Shown in pieces: positions 1 to 5,916 of a stretch of 5,916 nucleotides of DNA. The position numbers were made by a program, and so were the translations under genes. The DNA is from Anaeromyxobacter dehalogenans (GTDB lineage Bacteria > Myxococcota_A > UBA9042 > DTJE01): contig DYKK01000099.1 in NCBI GenBank assembly GCA_020722625.1, positions 1 through 5,916 on the forward strand. Direction: 5' to 3'. Position 1 is the first letter of the stretch, and each line of letters begins with the position of its first letter. The notes under the pieces were generated by a model. That model worked only from the letters and a program-made list of their open reading frames with translations. It was not told the DNA's origin and made no database searches.

Positions 1-45
1 CTCCCGCTCGGTCGCTTCGCTCCCTGCGCGGGAAGATGGGGCCCC
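1..45. repeat. Direct repeat copy 1 (intergenic, 45 bp)
   Basis: The first 35 bases recur exactly at 73-107. After a two-base difference (36-37 against 108-109) the match continues through the self-complementary octamer GGGGCCCC (38-45 against 110-117), giving 43 of 45 identical bases at a 72-bp period. Within the unit, TCCCGC (2-7) can pair with GCGGGA (28-33), so it could fold. The copy begins at the window edge and may be cut, so further copies could lie to the left. I see no coding signal in it. It most resembles a dispersed extragenic palindromic-type element, but this cannot be decided from two copies. Confidence 0.9.
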
Positions 46-50
46 CTATC

Positions 51-71
51 GGACGTGCCACCGGCACGTCC
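51..71. repeat. Perfect 9-bp inverted repeat with 3-nt loop
   Basis: Bases 51-59 (GGACGTGCC) are the exact reverse complement of 63-71 (GGCACGTCC), separated only by ACC at 60-62. The hairpin sits between the two direct repeats. No T-run follows on either strand, so a classical intrinsic terminator is not supported. It could be part of a compound repeat element, an RNA structure at the 3' end of an upstream transcript, or a binding site for a dimeric protein. Confidence 0.75.
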
Positions 72-72
72 T

Positions 73-117
73 CTCCCGCTCGGTCGCTTCGCTCCCTGCG
101 CGGGAAGCCGGGGCCCC
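73..117. repeat. Direct repeat copy 2 (intergenic, 45 bp)
   Basis: This is the second copy of the 45-bp unit at 1-45, with 35 exact bases, two mismatches and then eight more exact bases. The same internal pairing is possible (TCCCGC 74-79 with GCGGGA 100-105). No third copy follows: the bases where one would be expected at this period (from 145) do not match. It lies about 160 bp before the start of the S41 protease gene and upstream of the candidate promoter. Confidence 0.9.
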
Positions 118-118
118 A

Positions 119-143
119 GTCGCGGCCGGCACAAGACCGCGAC
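119..143. repeat. 7-bp inverted repeat after repeat copy 2
   Basis: GTCGCGG (119-125) is the exact reverse complement of CCGCGAC (137-143), with an 11-nt loop between. It follows direct repeat copy 2 by one base, as the 51-71 hairpin follows copy 1 by five bases, so each repeat copy is trailed by its own, different hairpin. An AAAT stretch follows on the plus strand but there is no T-run, so terminator function is not supported. Confidence 0.55.
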
Positions 144-206
144 AAATCAAGGTGTTCCGTCTTTCTTCCGAGACCGGGACGGCGGATCGTGGCTGGGCCG
201 GTTTTC

Positions 207-235
207 TTGCGCGAAGGCGCGCCCGGCGTTAGGAT
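207..235 (+). promoter_or_regulatory. Candidate sigma-70-type promoter for the four-gene unit
   Basis: TTGCGC at 207-212 (3 of 6 to TTGACA, with the key TTG) and TAGGAT at 230-235 (4 of 6 to TATAAT, with the first A and last T) are separated by exactly 17 bases. Transcription would begin near 242, leaving a leader of about 33 nt before the ATG at 275. The placement is sensible because every downstream junction is too short for another promoter outside coding sequence. Both hexamers are imperfect and such matches arise by chance, so this is tentative. Confidence 0.35.
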
Positions 236-263
236 TCCGTTGCCGTGGCTCCGGTGGGCTTGC

Positions 264-270
264 AGGAAGG
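264..270 (+). promoter_or_regulatory. Ribosome binding site deciding the S41 protease start
   Basis: AGGAAGG lies 4 nt before the ATG at 275, and its AGGA core (264-267) lies 7 nt before it. The alternative in-frame GTG at 245 has no comparable purine-rich site upstream and would fall only a few bases after the predicted transcription start. This supports the ATG at 275. Confidence 0.7.
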
Positions 271-274
271 GCGC

Positions 275-3200
275 ATGAGATTTCCGAGGGGTGCAGCGCG
301 ACTGGTCACCCTCCTGGTGGCCGCGGGCCTGATCGCATACAGCCTGTTCAACCTCCGATTCGAGAGCCGGTCCGTCCTGTTCGAGACCCGGCTGGTCGGC
401 CAGGCGGAGGCGGGCGAGCGGACTCCATCGAGTCTGGCGAAACTCCGCCTGTTGACCCGGAGCGTAGGCTACATCCGTTCGAACTACGTGTCCCCGGCGC
501 GCATCCGGCCCGTCCCCATGCTGGTCGGGGCCCTCAAGTCGGTCGAGGCCCTGGTCCCCGAGGTGATGGCCACGCCGGACCCCGACGACTCCGAGGCGGC
601 CCGGGCCGTCGTCGTCCGGGTCGGAGACCAGAATCGGACGTTTCCGATCGCGGGCGTGTCCGACCTCTACGAGATGAACTGGCGGTTGCTCGACATCTTC
701 GAGTTCATCGCCTCGTACCTCCCCGAGGACGCGGAGGAGGACGAGATCGAATACGCGGCCATCAACGGGATGCTTTCGCCGCTCGACGAGCACTCGGTCT
801 TCCTGCCGCCCCGGGCCTACAGCGAGATGAAACTGGACACGGAGGGCCGGTTCGGGGGGCTGGGGATCGTCATCACGACCCGGCACGGGGTCGTGACCGT
901 GGTCTCGGTGCTGCCGGGGACCCCAGCGGAACGGGCGGGGCTGAAGTCGCTCGACCAGATCACGGACATCGGGGACGAGACCACCCTGAACATGCTCCTG
1001 ACGGATGCGGTCAGCAAACTGCGGGGGGAGCCGGACACCGACGTGACCATCCGAGTGATGCGCAAGGGATGGGCCGAGCCGCGCGCCTTCACGCTGACGC
1101 GGGCCGAGATCCACATCCAGTCCGTGACGAGCGAGGTCCTCGGGAAGGGGGTCGGATACGTCCGCGTCCGCCACTTTCAGGAGGATACGAGGGACGACCT
1201 CGTGCGCCACCTGCGTGACCTCAAGAAGCGGGGGGCGCTCGACCGGCTGATCCTGGACCTGCGCGAGAATCCGGGGGGCCTCCTGGAGCAGTCGGTCGAG
1301 GTCGCGGACCTCTTCGTGCGCAAGGGCACGCTCGTCATCACCGAGGGCGAGGGAAACCGGATGCGCCAGGAGTACCGGGCGGGCCGCGAGACCCCGTTCG
1401 CCGACGTGCCGATGGTGGTCCTGGTGGACGGGGGCACCGCGAGCGCGGCCGAGATTGTGGCCGCGGCCCTGAAGGGCAACGACCGGGCGATCGTGATCGG
1501 GGACACGACCTTCGGCAAGGGGACCGTGCAGGTCCTGTACGAGGTGGGCAGTGGGGCCCTGAAACTGACGGTCGCCCAGTACCTGACTCCCGGGGGGCTG
1601 TCCATCCAGGGTGTGGGGATCGCGCCGGACGTGGACCTGGTCCCCGTCAGCATCGACCGCGAACGCGCGTCCCTGGGGACGCGGGAGCAGCGGGCCGAGC
1701 GCGACCCGAAGAGGAAACTCGAGCCGTTCGGACCCGTGCCCGACGAAGAGCCGCGGTTTCATCTCCCGGTCTTCGAGGCGGCGCGGGAGGGGGGGGAGGA
1801 CGAGGACGATACGGATGAACCTCCGATCCGCGAGGACCGGTTCGAGCGGGACGAGGTGATTGATTTCTCGGAGGCCGTGGTCCGGGCCATCCGGTCCAGC
1901 CGGCGGGCCTCGGCCTTGCGCGAGGCGGAAGGCGAACTGAAGGCGATCCTGGCCCGCCAGGACGAGCGGATCGTGACGGCGCTGCGGGAGCAGGGGATTG
2001 ACTGGAGCGCGGGCCCGGTCCAGCCGGGCAGCCCCGTGGAACTCACGTGGCGCATCGAGAAGGGGAAAGTCCTTCAGGCGGGGGCGGATGCGCGGGTGCG
2101 GCTCGCGGCCCGCAACCGTTCCGGGGAGCCGCTGTACCGCGTGCACGTGACGACGGTGTCGGACCACCCCGCGCTGGACGGACTGGAGTTCCTGTTCGGG
2201 AGGATCGAGCCGGGACAGGTGGTGGCGCGCGATCGGAAGGTCCGGGTGTCGAGCGATTCCTGGGACCGCCTGGACCGGGTGGACTTCGCGGTGTACCAGG
2301 GCGACGTCGAGGGCCTGCGGCCTCCGCCCGTCACCGTGGCCACGAGGGGCCTGCCCAGGCCGCGTTTCGCATACTCGGTTCGTGTGCAGGACGTTGCCGG
2401 CGACGCGGACGGACTGATTGACCCCGGCGAGACCGTGGACTTTGTGGTCGAGGCGGAGAACGTCGGGGAGGGGCCGGCGCGGGACGTGCTCATGACCTTG
2501 CGCAACCGGAGCGGAGAGGGCGTTTATGTGCGGCAGGGACGGCGAGCCTTCAAGGAGGGCGTCGCCCCGGGGCAGACCGTGGAGGCCCGGTTTACGGTGG
2601 AGGTCCGGGCGGGGGCTGACCTGGAACAGGTGCGGCTGGAGGTCGGCATCCTGGACCAGAAACTCCGGGAGTACCTGGCGGAAGAACGGTCCTTCCCGGT
2701 GGTCCAGGGGGCCCGCGTGCCGTTCGTCGCGTCTCAGCAGGCCCTCCGGGTGCGCGCGGCGGACGCGGCGGTCCTCGCGTCGGCGTCCGAGGACGGGCCG
2801 GTCCTGGTTCGGGTCGGACCGGGATTCCTGCTGCGCGGGCTCGGGCGCCTCGGGGACTACTACCGGGTCGAGATGGATGGCGGAGGGTTCGCGTTCGTCC
2901 GGGCGGGGGACGTGGACCCGCTGACCGAGGTCGTCCGGTATCCGCCGTTGCCGGCGTCCTTGCTGGCGAGGTCGGTCATGCCGGCCATCGGGATGGAGCC
3001 TGCGGCGATTGGCCTTGATCGACCGGTGGGCGACCGGCTGACCCTCACCGGGCGGGTCCGCTTCGATGGAGACGACGACGGGGGGCGCGTCCGGAGGAAG
3101 ATCCTCGTGTTCCGGGGGAACGACAAGGTCTTCTTCTGGGCGAGGGACGGAGGAGGGAGCGGGCTGGTCGTCCCGTTCGAGGCGGCGATTCCGCTGGAGG

Positions 3201-3358
3201 AGGGGCGCAACGACCTGGCCGTCTATGCCATCGAGGGGAAGGATCGGGCCACGGTGCGCCGCTTCACGGTGTATCGCGAGGCGGGACCCGGGTCACGGGA
3301 TCAGGACGCCTCGGCCGCGAGGAAGGCCGCCCCGCCGTCGAGGGAGGGTGGTCCATGA
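275..3358 (+). CDS. Exported S41 carboxyl-terminal processing protease with PDZ and long beta-rich C-terminal extension
   Basis: This is a PDZ-containing serine protease of the S41 (CTP/Prc/CtpA) family, expected to trim or degrade proteins in the periplasm from their C-termini; its substrate is unknown. Numbered from the ATG at 275 it has 1027 residues. An uncleaved anchor or signal segment lies at about 10-25. The helical S41 N-terminal region ends in AINGMLSPLDEHS (162-174). The PDZ domain covers about 191-275, starting at GRFGGLGI, and the peptidase core about 286-455. Ser390 (GGTASAAEI), Lys415 (FGKGTVQ) and Gln419 keep the 25- and 4-residue spacing of the family's catalytic Ser-Lys dyad and assisting Gln, and ENPGG (331-335) is also typical, so it should be active. 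CTPs usually have about 400-700 residues. The extra 570 hold an acidic linker (505-530), two probable Ig/CARDB-like beta domains (about 580-690 and 697-810, the second opening with GDADGLIDPGE), a possible SH3-like unit (about 820-885) and a further beta domain (about 915-1002). The extension's roles are inference. It is the first gene of the unit and its stop overlaps the next start (ATGA). An in-frame GTG at 245 is the weaker alternative start. Confidence 0.93.
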   Translation: MRFPRGAARLVTLLVAAGLIAYSLFNLRFESRSVLFETRLVGQAEAGERTPSSLAKLRLLTRSVGYIRSNYVSPARIRPVPMLVGALKSVEALVPEVMATPDPDDSEAARAVVVRVGDQNRTFPIAGVSDLYEMNWRLLDIFEFIASYLPEDAEEDEIEYAAINGMLSPLDEHSVFLPPRAYSEMKLDTEGRFGGLGIVITTRHGVVTVVSVLPGTPAERAGLKSLDQITDIGDETTLNMLLTDAVSKLRGEPDTDVTIRVMRKGWAEPRAFTLTRAEIHIQSVTSEVLGKGVGYVRVRHFQEDTRDDLVRHLRDLKKRGALDRLILDLRENPGGLLEQSVEVADLFVRKGTLVITEGEGNRMRQEYRAGRETPFADVPMVVLVDGGTASAAEIVAAALKGNDRAIVIGDTTFGKGTVQVLYEVGSGALKLTVAQYLTPGGLSIQGVGIAPDVDLVPVSIDRERASLGTREQRAERDPKRKLEPFGPVPDEEPRFHLPVFEAAREGGEDEDDTDEPPIREDRFERDEVIDFSEAVVRAIRSSRRASALREAEGELKAILARQDERIVTALREQGIDWSAGPVQPGSPVELTWRIEKGKVLQAGADARVRLAARNRSGEPLYRVHVTTVSDHPALDGLEFLFGRIEPGQVVARDRKVRVSSDSWDRLDRVDFAVYQGDVEGLRPPPVTVATRGLPRPRFAYSVRVQDVAGDADGLIDPGETVDFVVEAENVGEGPARDVLMTLRNRSGEGVYVRQGRRAFKEGVAPGQTVEARFTVEVRAGADLEQVRLEVGILDQKLREYLAEERSFPVVQGARVPFVASQQALRVRAADAAVLASASEDGPVLVRVGPGFLLRGLGRLGDYYRVEMDGGGFAFVRAGDVDPLTEVVRYPPLPASLLARSVMPAIGMEPAAIGLDRPVGDRLTLTGRVRFDGDDDGGRVRRKILVFRGNDKVFFWARDGGGSGLVVPFEAAIPLEEGRNDLAVYAIEGKDRATVRRFTVYREAGPGSRDQDASAARKAAPPSREGGP
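3343..3347 (+). promoter_or_regulatory. Ribosome binding site inside the end of the S41 gene
   Basis: GGAGG lies 7 nt upstream of the ATG at 3355, within the last codons of the protease gene. Together with the ATGA stop/start overlap it supports this start and suggests translational coupling of the two envelope proteins. Confidence 0.75.
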
Positions 3359-4167
3359 GAGGTCACTGGGGAGTCGTCCTGATCGGGGTCGCGGCCGTGT
3401 GGGGATCGACGGCGTCGGCCGACGAGACGCCCTACCGGACCTGGCACCGGAAGGGAGTACAGGCGCTGAAGAAGCGGGCCTACGACCGGGCCTTGGAGGC
3501 GTTCAGGGCCGCGGTGGCCGCCGACCCCGGGGAACCGGACGGCTACTTCAACGCGGGGAACGTGGCGAGACACCTGAAGCGGTGCCGGGACGTGCTCCTG
3601 TATTTCCGGGGCTTCCTGTACTTGAGCCCGGGGACCGAGGACGACCGGACCGCGAAGGCGGCCCTGAAGGAGTGCGAGAGAAAGGGGGAGACCGGCCGGG
3701 TCTTCATCCAGAGCGACCCGACGGGGGCCGAGGTGAGCGTGTCCGGGGTCCTCGTGGGACAGACGCCGCTGCCGGACCTGGTCCTGCCCGTCGGGGAAAT
3801 CCCGGTGGAGTTCCGGCACCCGGACTGCGAGGTCCATCGCGAGACGGTGACGGTCCGCGCGGACGAGCCGGTCCGGATCACGGCCTCGCTTCCGCTGAAG
3901 CCCGCGTTCGGGACCCTGGAGGTCGTGCCGGTCCCCGCCGAGGGCGTGACCGTGTGGGTGAACGACCGGGAGGTGGGGGTGACGCCCCTCGACAGGGTGA
4001 CGCTGCCCGTGGGGAAGGTGCTGGTGAGGCTCGGGAAGCCGGGATACGACCCGTGGATTCGCGCGGTCGTGATCCAGAAGGACCGCACCTATCGTCTGGA
4101 GGCCACGCTCGAGGTGACGCCGGCGGGACCGGAGGGGACCCCGGACGCGTCCGGAGGAGGGGAGTAG
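3355..4167 (+). CDS. Secreted TPR protein with two tandem PEGA domains
   Basis: The 270-residue product is predicted to be exported to the periplasm or cell surface. A signal peptide spans residues 1-22, with a hydrophobic core VVLIGVAAVWG and an Ala-Ser-Ala site before DETP. There is no lipobox cysteine, so it is not an obvious lipoprotein. Residues 27-94 form about two TPR helical pairs; GVQALKKRAYDRALEAFRAA followed by DPGEPDGYFNAGN is typical. Two PEGA beta domains follow at about 114-180 (SDPTGAEVSVSGVLVGQTPL) and 185-252 (VNDREVGVTPLDRVTLPVGK), each with the family's G-x-TPL turn. The C-terminus is short and Gly/Pro-rich. PEGA domains are common in envelope proteins, but no enzymatic role is known. 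TPR repeats bind proteins, so a scaffold or adaptor role is plausible. The ATGA overlap with the protease gene suggests that the two proteins work together; this is inference. Cys77 and Cys107 in the helical part could form a disulfide; Cys158 is in PEGA 1. Confidence 0.88.
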   Translation: MRGHWGVVLIGVAAVWGSTASADETPYRTWHRKGVQALKKRAYDRALEAFRAAVAADPGEPDGYFNAGNVARHLKRCRDVLLYFRGFLYLSPGTEDDRTAKAALKECERKGETGRVFIQSDPTGAEVSVSGVLVGQTPLPDLVLPVGEIPVEFRHPDCEVHRETVTVRADEPVRITASLPLKPAFGTLEVVPVPAEGVTVWVNDREVGVTPLDRVTLPVGKVLVRLGKPGYDPWIRAVVIQKDRTYRLEATLEVTPAGPEGTPDASGGGE

Positions 4168-4174
4168 GGGCGAG

Positions 4175-5128
4175 ATGGCGACCGGTGGAACGACACCCTG
4201 GCTGCGGGATGTGGAGGGGGGCGAAGCGGTGATCAAGGGGTCGGCCGTCCGCATCGTGGAGGCGGGGTGGGTCCGGCTCCTGAAGACGGGACGGGTGGTC
4301 CTGGCCGCGTCCGACGAGGTGCGGTTCAGCCGGGCCGATGTGCTGATGGTGCGGTCGGACCGCGGGGACGTGCTCGCGAGCGCGCTCACGGCGTCGTCGA
4401 GGCGCGCCATGACCCCGGACGAGGCCCTTCGAGTGGTGCGCAGATTGCAGCCCGGCGAGCGGGAGGCGGTCCTCGGTCGGGTCAATGCCCGGGAGGAGGA
4501 GACGAGGGCCGTCTTCTTGCGGGAAGTGAAGCGACACGGGCTGGACATGCATCTGTCCCAGGTGGAGGTCGTGCAGGGGGAGTCGCGGGTCATCTTCTAT
4601 TTCACGGCTCCGGGGCGTGTGGACTTTCGGGCGCTCGTGCGAGACCTTGCCGGAGCCCTGCGGGCCCGGGTCGAACTGAGGCAGATCGGGGTGCGCGACG
4701 AGACGAGGTGTACGGGGGGGCTCGGGCCGTGCGGACTGCCGCTGTGCTGCGCCACGTTCCTGCGGGGGTTCTCGGCGGTGACCATCCGGATGGCCAAGAC
4801 CCAGGGGCTGGTCCTGAACCCCCAGAAGGTGTCCGGAGTGTGCGGGCGCCTGATGTGCTGCCTCGCCTACGAGCAGGACGTCTATTGCGAGATGCGGCGG
4901 CAGTTCCCCAAGGTCGGGAGCGTCGTGACGACCCCGAAGGGGGAGGGGAAGGTGCGTGACCTCCTGGTCATGCGGCGGGCGGTCAAGGTCCTGCTGGAGC
5001 CGGGCGTGATCGAGGAGTTTCCCCTGGCGGACGTGACGTGGGGAGACGCGTCGGGTCCTCCGGAGGAGGGGGAGGTCGTGGAGGAACCCGTGGGCACGGA
5101 TCTCGCGGACCTGGAGGACCGGACCTGA
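4175..5128 (+). CDS. ricT: RicT/YaaT-type PSP1 domain protein
   Basis: This is a cytoplasmic PSP1-family protein. In Bacillus subtilis RicT (YaaT) joins RicA and RicF in a complex with iron-sulfur clusters that supports RNase Y-dependent mRNA processing; its role elsewhere is little known. Of 317 residues, the N-terminal beta part (about 22-70) is followed by a charged helix (80-120) and the conserved core: HGLDMHL (121-127), VIFYFTAPGRVDFRALVRDL (139-158), RVELRQIGVRDE (165-176), GLGPCGLPLCC (182-192), MAKTQGLVLNPQKVSG (206-221) and CGRLMCCLAYE (223-233). Cysteines are at 179, 186, 191, 192, 223, 228, 229 and 238. The acidic tail after 290 is probably disordered. The ATG at 4175 lies 7 nt after the preceding stop, behind AGGGG (4166-4170). 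A GTG at 4229 behind a stronger GGAGGGGGG (4213-4221) would give 299 residues starting just before the conserved part, and is a real alternative. The tatD gene downstream matches the conserved ricT-tatD neighbourhood. Family identity is certain; the exact function in this organism is not. Confidence 0.93.
   Translation: MATGGTTPWLRDVEGGEAVIKGSAVRIVEAGWVRLLKTGRVVLAASDEVRFSRADVLMVRSDRGDVLASALTASSRRAMTPDEALRVVRRLQPGEREAVLGRVNAREEETRAVFLREVKRHGLDMHLSQVEVVQGESRVIFYFTAPGRVDFRALVRDLAGALRARVELRQIGVRDETRCTGGLGPCGLPLCCATFLRGFSAVTIRMAKTQGLVLNPQKVSGVCGRLMCCLAYEQDVYCEMRRQFPKVGSVVTTPKGEGKVRDLLVMRRAVKVLLEPGVIEEFPLADVTWGDASGPPEEGEVVEEPVGTDLADLEDRT
4213..4231 (+). promoter_or_regulatory. Alternative internal ribosome binding site and GTG start for ricT
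   Basis: GGAGGGGGG (4213-4221) stands 7 nt before an in-frame GTG (4229-4231, codon 19 of the longer reading). The resulting protein would begin MIKGSAVRIVEAG, close to where RicT homologues usually begin. The first 18 residues of the longer form show no family similarity that I recognise. High GC makes purine runs common, so this is only a candidate. Confidence 0.4.
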
Positions 5129-5133
5129 TCCCC

Positions 5134-5916
5134 ATGCCGGAACGCACGCGCTTCTTCGATTCCCACGCGCATCTGTCCAGGGAGTTCTTCGGAGAAGAGG
5201 TGGACGCGTCCATCGCTCGGGCCCGGGAGGCCGGGGTCTCGGGCATCGTGACGGTCGGGAGCGGGTCGGACCCGGCCGTGATGGCGGAAGCCGTGGAGGT
5301 CGCGGGGCGGCACGAGGGCGTCGTGTGGGCCTCCGTCGGCGTGCATCCCCACGACGCGGACCGCGCGGACGAGCGGTCCTTCGCGGCGCTGGAACGCCTG
5401 CTTGGGGACAGACGGGTGGTGGCGGTGGGGGAGACGGGGCTCGACTTTCACTATCATCTCTCGTCGCGGGATGGGCAGTGGAGGGTCTTCCGGAGGCAGG
5501 TCGAGATGGCCGCCGACGCCGGGAAGCCCCTGGTGATCCACTGCCGCGAGGCGCACGCCGAGGTGCTGGCGGTCCTGGCGGAGGCGCGGCTCGGCGAGAG
5601 GGCCGGCGTGATCCACTGCTTCACCGGGGACCTGGAGACGGCCCGGCGGTACGAAGCGCTGGGGTTTTCAGTGTCGATACCCGGCGTGGTGACGTTCCGG
5701 AACGCGGGGGGGCTGATCGAAGCCGCGAGTGGGCTCCCCGTGGAACGGCTGCTGGTCGAAACCGACTCGCCGTACCTGGCCCCGGTGCCCCTGCGGGGGC
5801 GGCGCAACGAGCCGGCGTTCATCCGTTACACGGTGGAGGCCATCGCCCGGCTCAGGAGCCTGAGCGTGGAGGACATCGCGAGGATCACCGAGGTCAACGC
5901 CCGCCGCCTGTTCGGG
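5134..5916 (+). CDS. tatD: TatD-family metal-dependent hydrolase (3' end outside window)
   Basis: This is a cytoplasmic TIM-barrel hydrolase of the TatD/YcfH family. E. coli TatD is a metal-dependent 3'-5' exonuclease acting in DNA repair and RNA decay, but the substrate of this member is not known. The 261 visible residues contain the complete metal site: His11 and His13 in FFDSHAHL, Glu100 in VGETGLDFHY, His136 in PLVIHCREA, His161 in GVIHCFTG and Asp211 in LVETDSPYLAP. The usual end motif NARRLFG reaches the edge, so with a family length near 260 only a few residues are likely missing; no stop is visible. The ATG at 5134 lies 5 nt after the ricT stop and eight codons before the first metal ligands, and no better start exists. 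The nearest GGAGG (5113-5117) is 16 nt away, too far for a standard site, so translation probably depends on coupling to ricT. TatD and YcfH subtypes cannot be separated with confidence here. Confidence 0.93.
   Translation, partial: MPERTRFFDSHAHLSREFFGEEVDASIARAREAGVSGIVTVGSGSDPAVMAEAVEVAGRHEGVVWASVGVHPHDADRADERSFAALERLLGDRRVVAVGETGLDFHYHLSSRDGQWRVFRRQVEMAADAGKPLVIHCREAHAEVLAVLAEARLGERAGVIHCFTGDLETARRYEALGFSVSIPGVVTFRNAGGLIEAASGLPVERLLVETDSPYLAPVPLRGRRNEPAFIRYTVEAIARLRSLSVEDIARITEVNARRLFG

Noticed and set aside
51..71. Hairpin read as an intrinsic terminator of an upstream gene.
   Set aside because: The stem is strong but no T-run follows on either strand, and no upstream gene is visible.
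1..117. Two 35-bp exact repeats separated by 37 bp look like a minimal CRISPR array.
   Set aside because: Similarity runs on into the would-be spacer (38-45 equals 110-117), the spacer is mostly a perfect inverted repeat, no third repeat follows and no cas gene is present. Only sequence to the left showing more regular repeats would reopen this.
209..220. GCGC-GAAG-GCGC small hairpin near the promoter as an operator.
   Set aside because: A 4-bp GC stem is expected by chance at this base composition.
245..274. GTG at 245 as the start of the S41 protease.
   Set aside because: It has no good ribosome binding site, and the ATG at 275 has AGGAAGG just upstream and begins directly before the signal segment.
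55..1218. Long plus-strand open frame of 387 codons overlapping the S41 gene.
   Set aside because: It is rich in Arg, Gly and Pro with no recognisable motif, and overlaps the clear protease frame. It is an out-of-frame artefact of high GC.
3301..4593. Long minus-strand open frame of 430 codons.
   Set aside because: It lies opposite the TPR-PEGA and ricT genes, has low-complexity His/Arg/Pro composition and no family motif, so it is a shadow frame.

Overview
The window is very GC-rich (roughly 70%, with G or C at most third codon positions) and looks like chromosomal core DNA of a high-GC bacterium. A long multidomain S41 protease, a TPR-PEGA envelope protein and a RicT-type PSP1 protein together suggest a deltaproteobacterial lineage such as Myxococcota or a relative. 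That placement is inference; nothing here fixes the taxon.

Layout: bases 1-274 are non-coding. They hold two near-identical 45-bp direct repeats (1-45 and 73-117), each followed by a GC-rich hairpin, then a candidate sigma-70-type promoter (207-235) and a good ribosome binding site. From 275 to the right edge four genes run on the plus strand with almost no space between them: an exported S41 carboxyl-terminal processing protease of 1027 aa (275-3358), a secreted TPR plus double-PEGA protein of 270 aa (3355-4167), a RicT/YaaT PSP1-domain protein (4175-5128), and a TatD-family metal-dependent hydrolase that leaves the window just before its expected end (5134-5916, no stop). The junctions are an ATGA overlap, a 7-nt gap and a 5-nt gap, so this is very probably one transcription unit.

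Functionally the unit has two halves. The first two products should act in the cell envelope; a TPR protein coupled to a CTP protease recalls the known TPR adaptor-protease pairs NlpI-Prc and LbcA-CtpA, which makes the second gene a candidate adaptor. The last two are cytoplasmic. RicT next to TatD fits the widely conserved tmk/holB/ricT/metG/tatD neighbourhood, with metG absent here. I see no mobile element, RNA gene, Cas gene or defence system. The points most worth following up are the putative protease-adaptor pair, the unusual domain composition of the protease, the eight-cysteine arrangement in RicT, and the repeat/hairpin block at the left edge.
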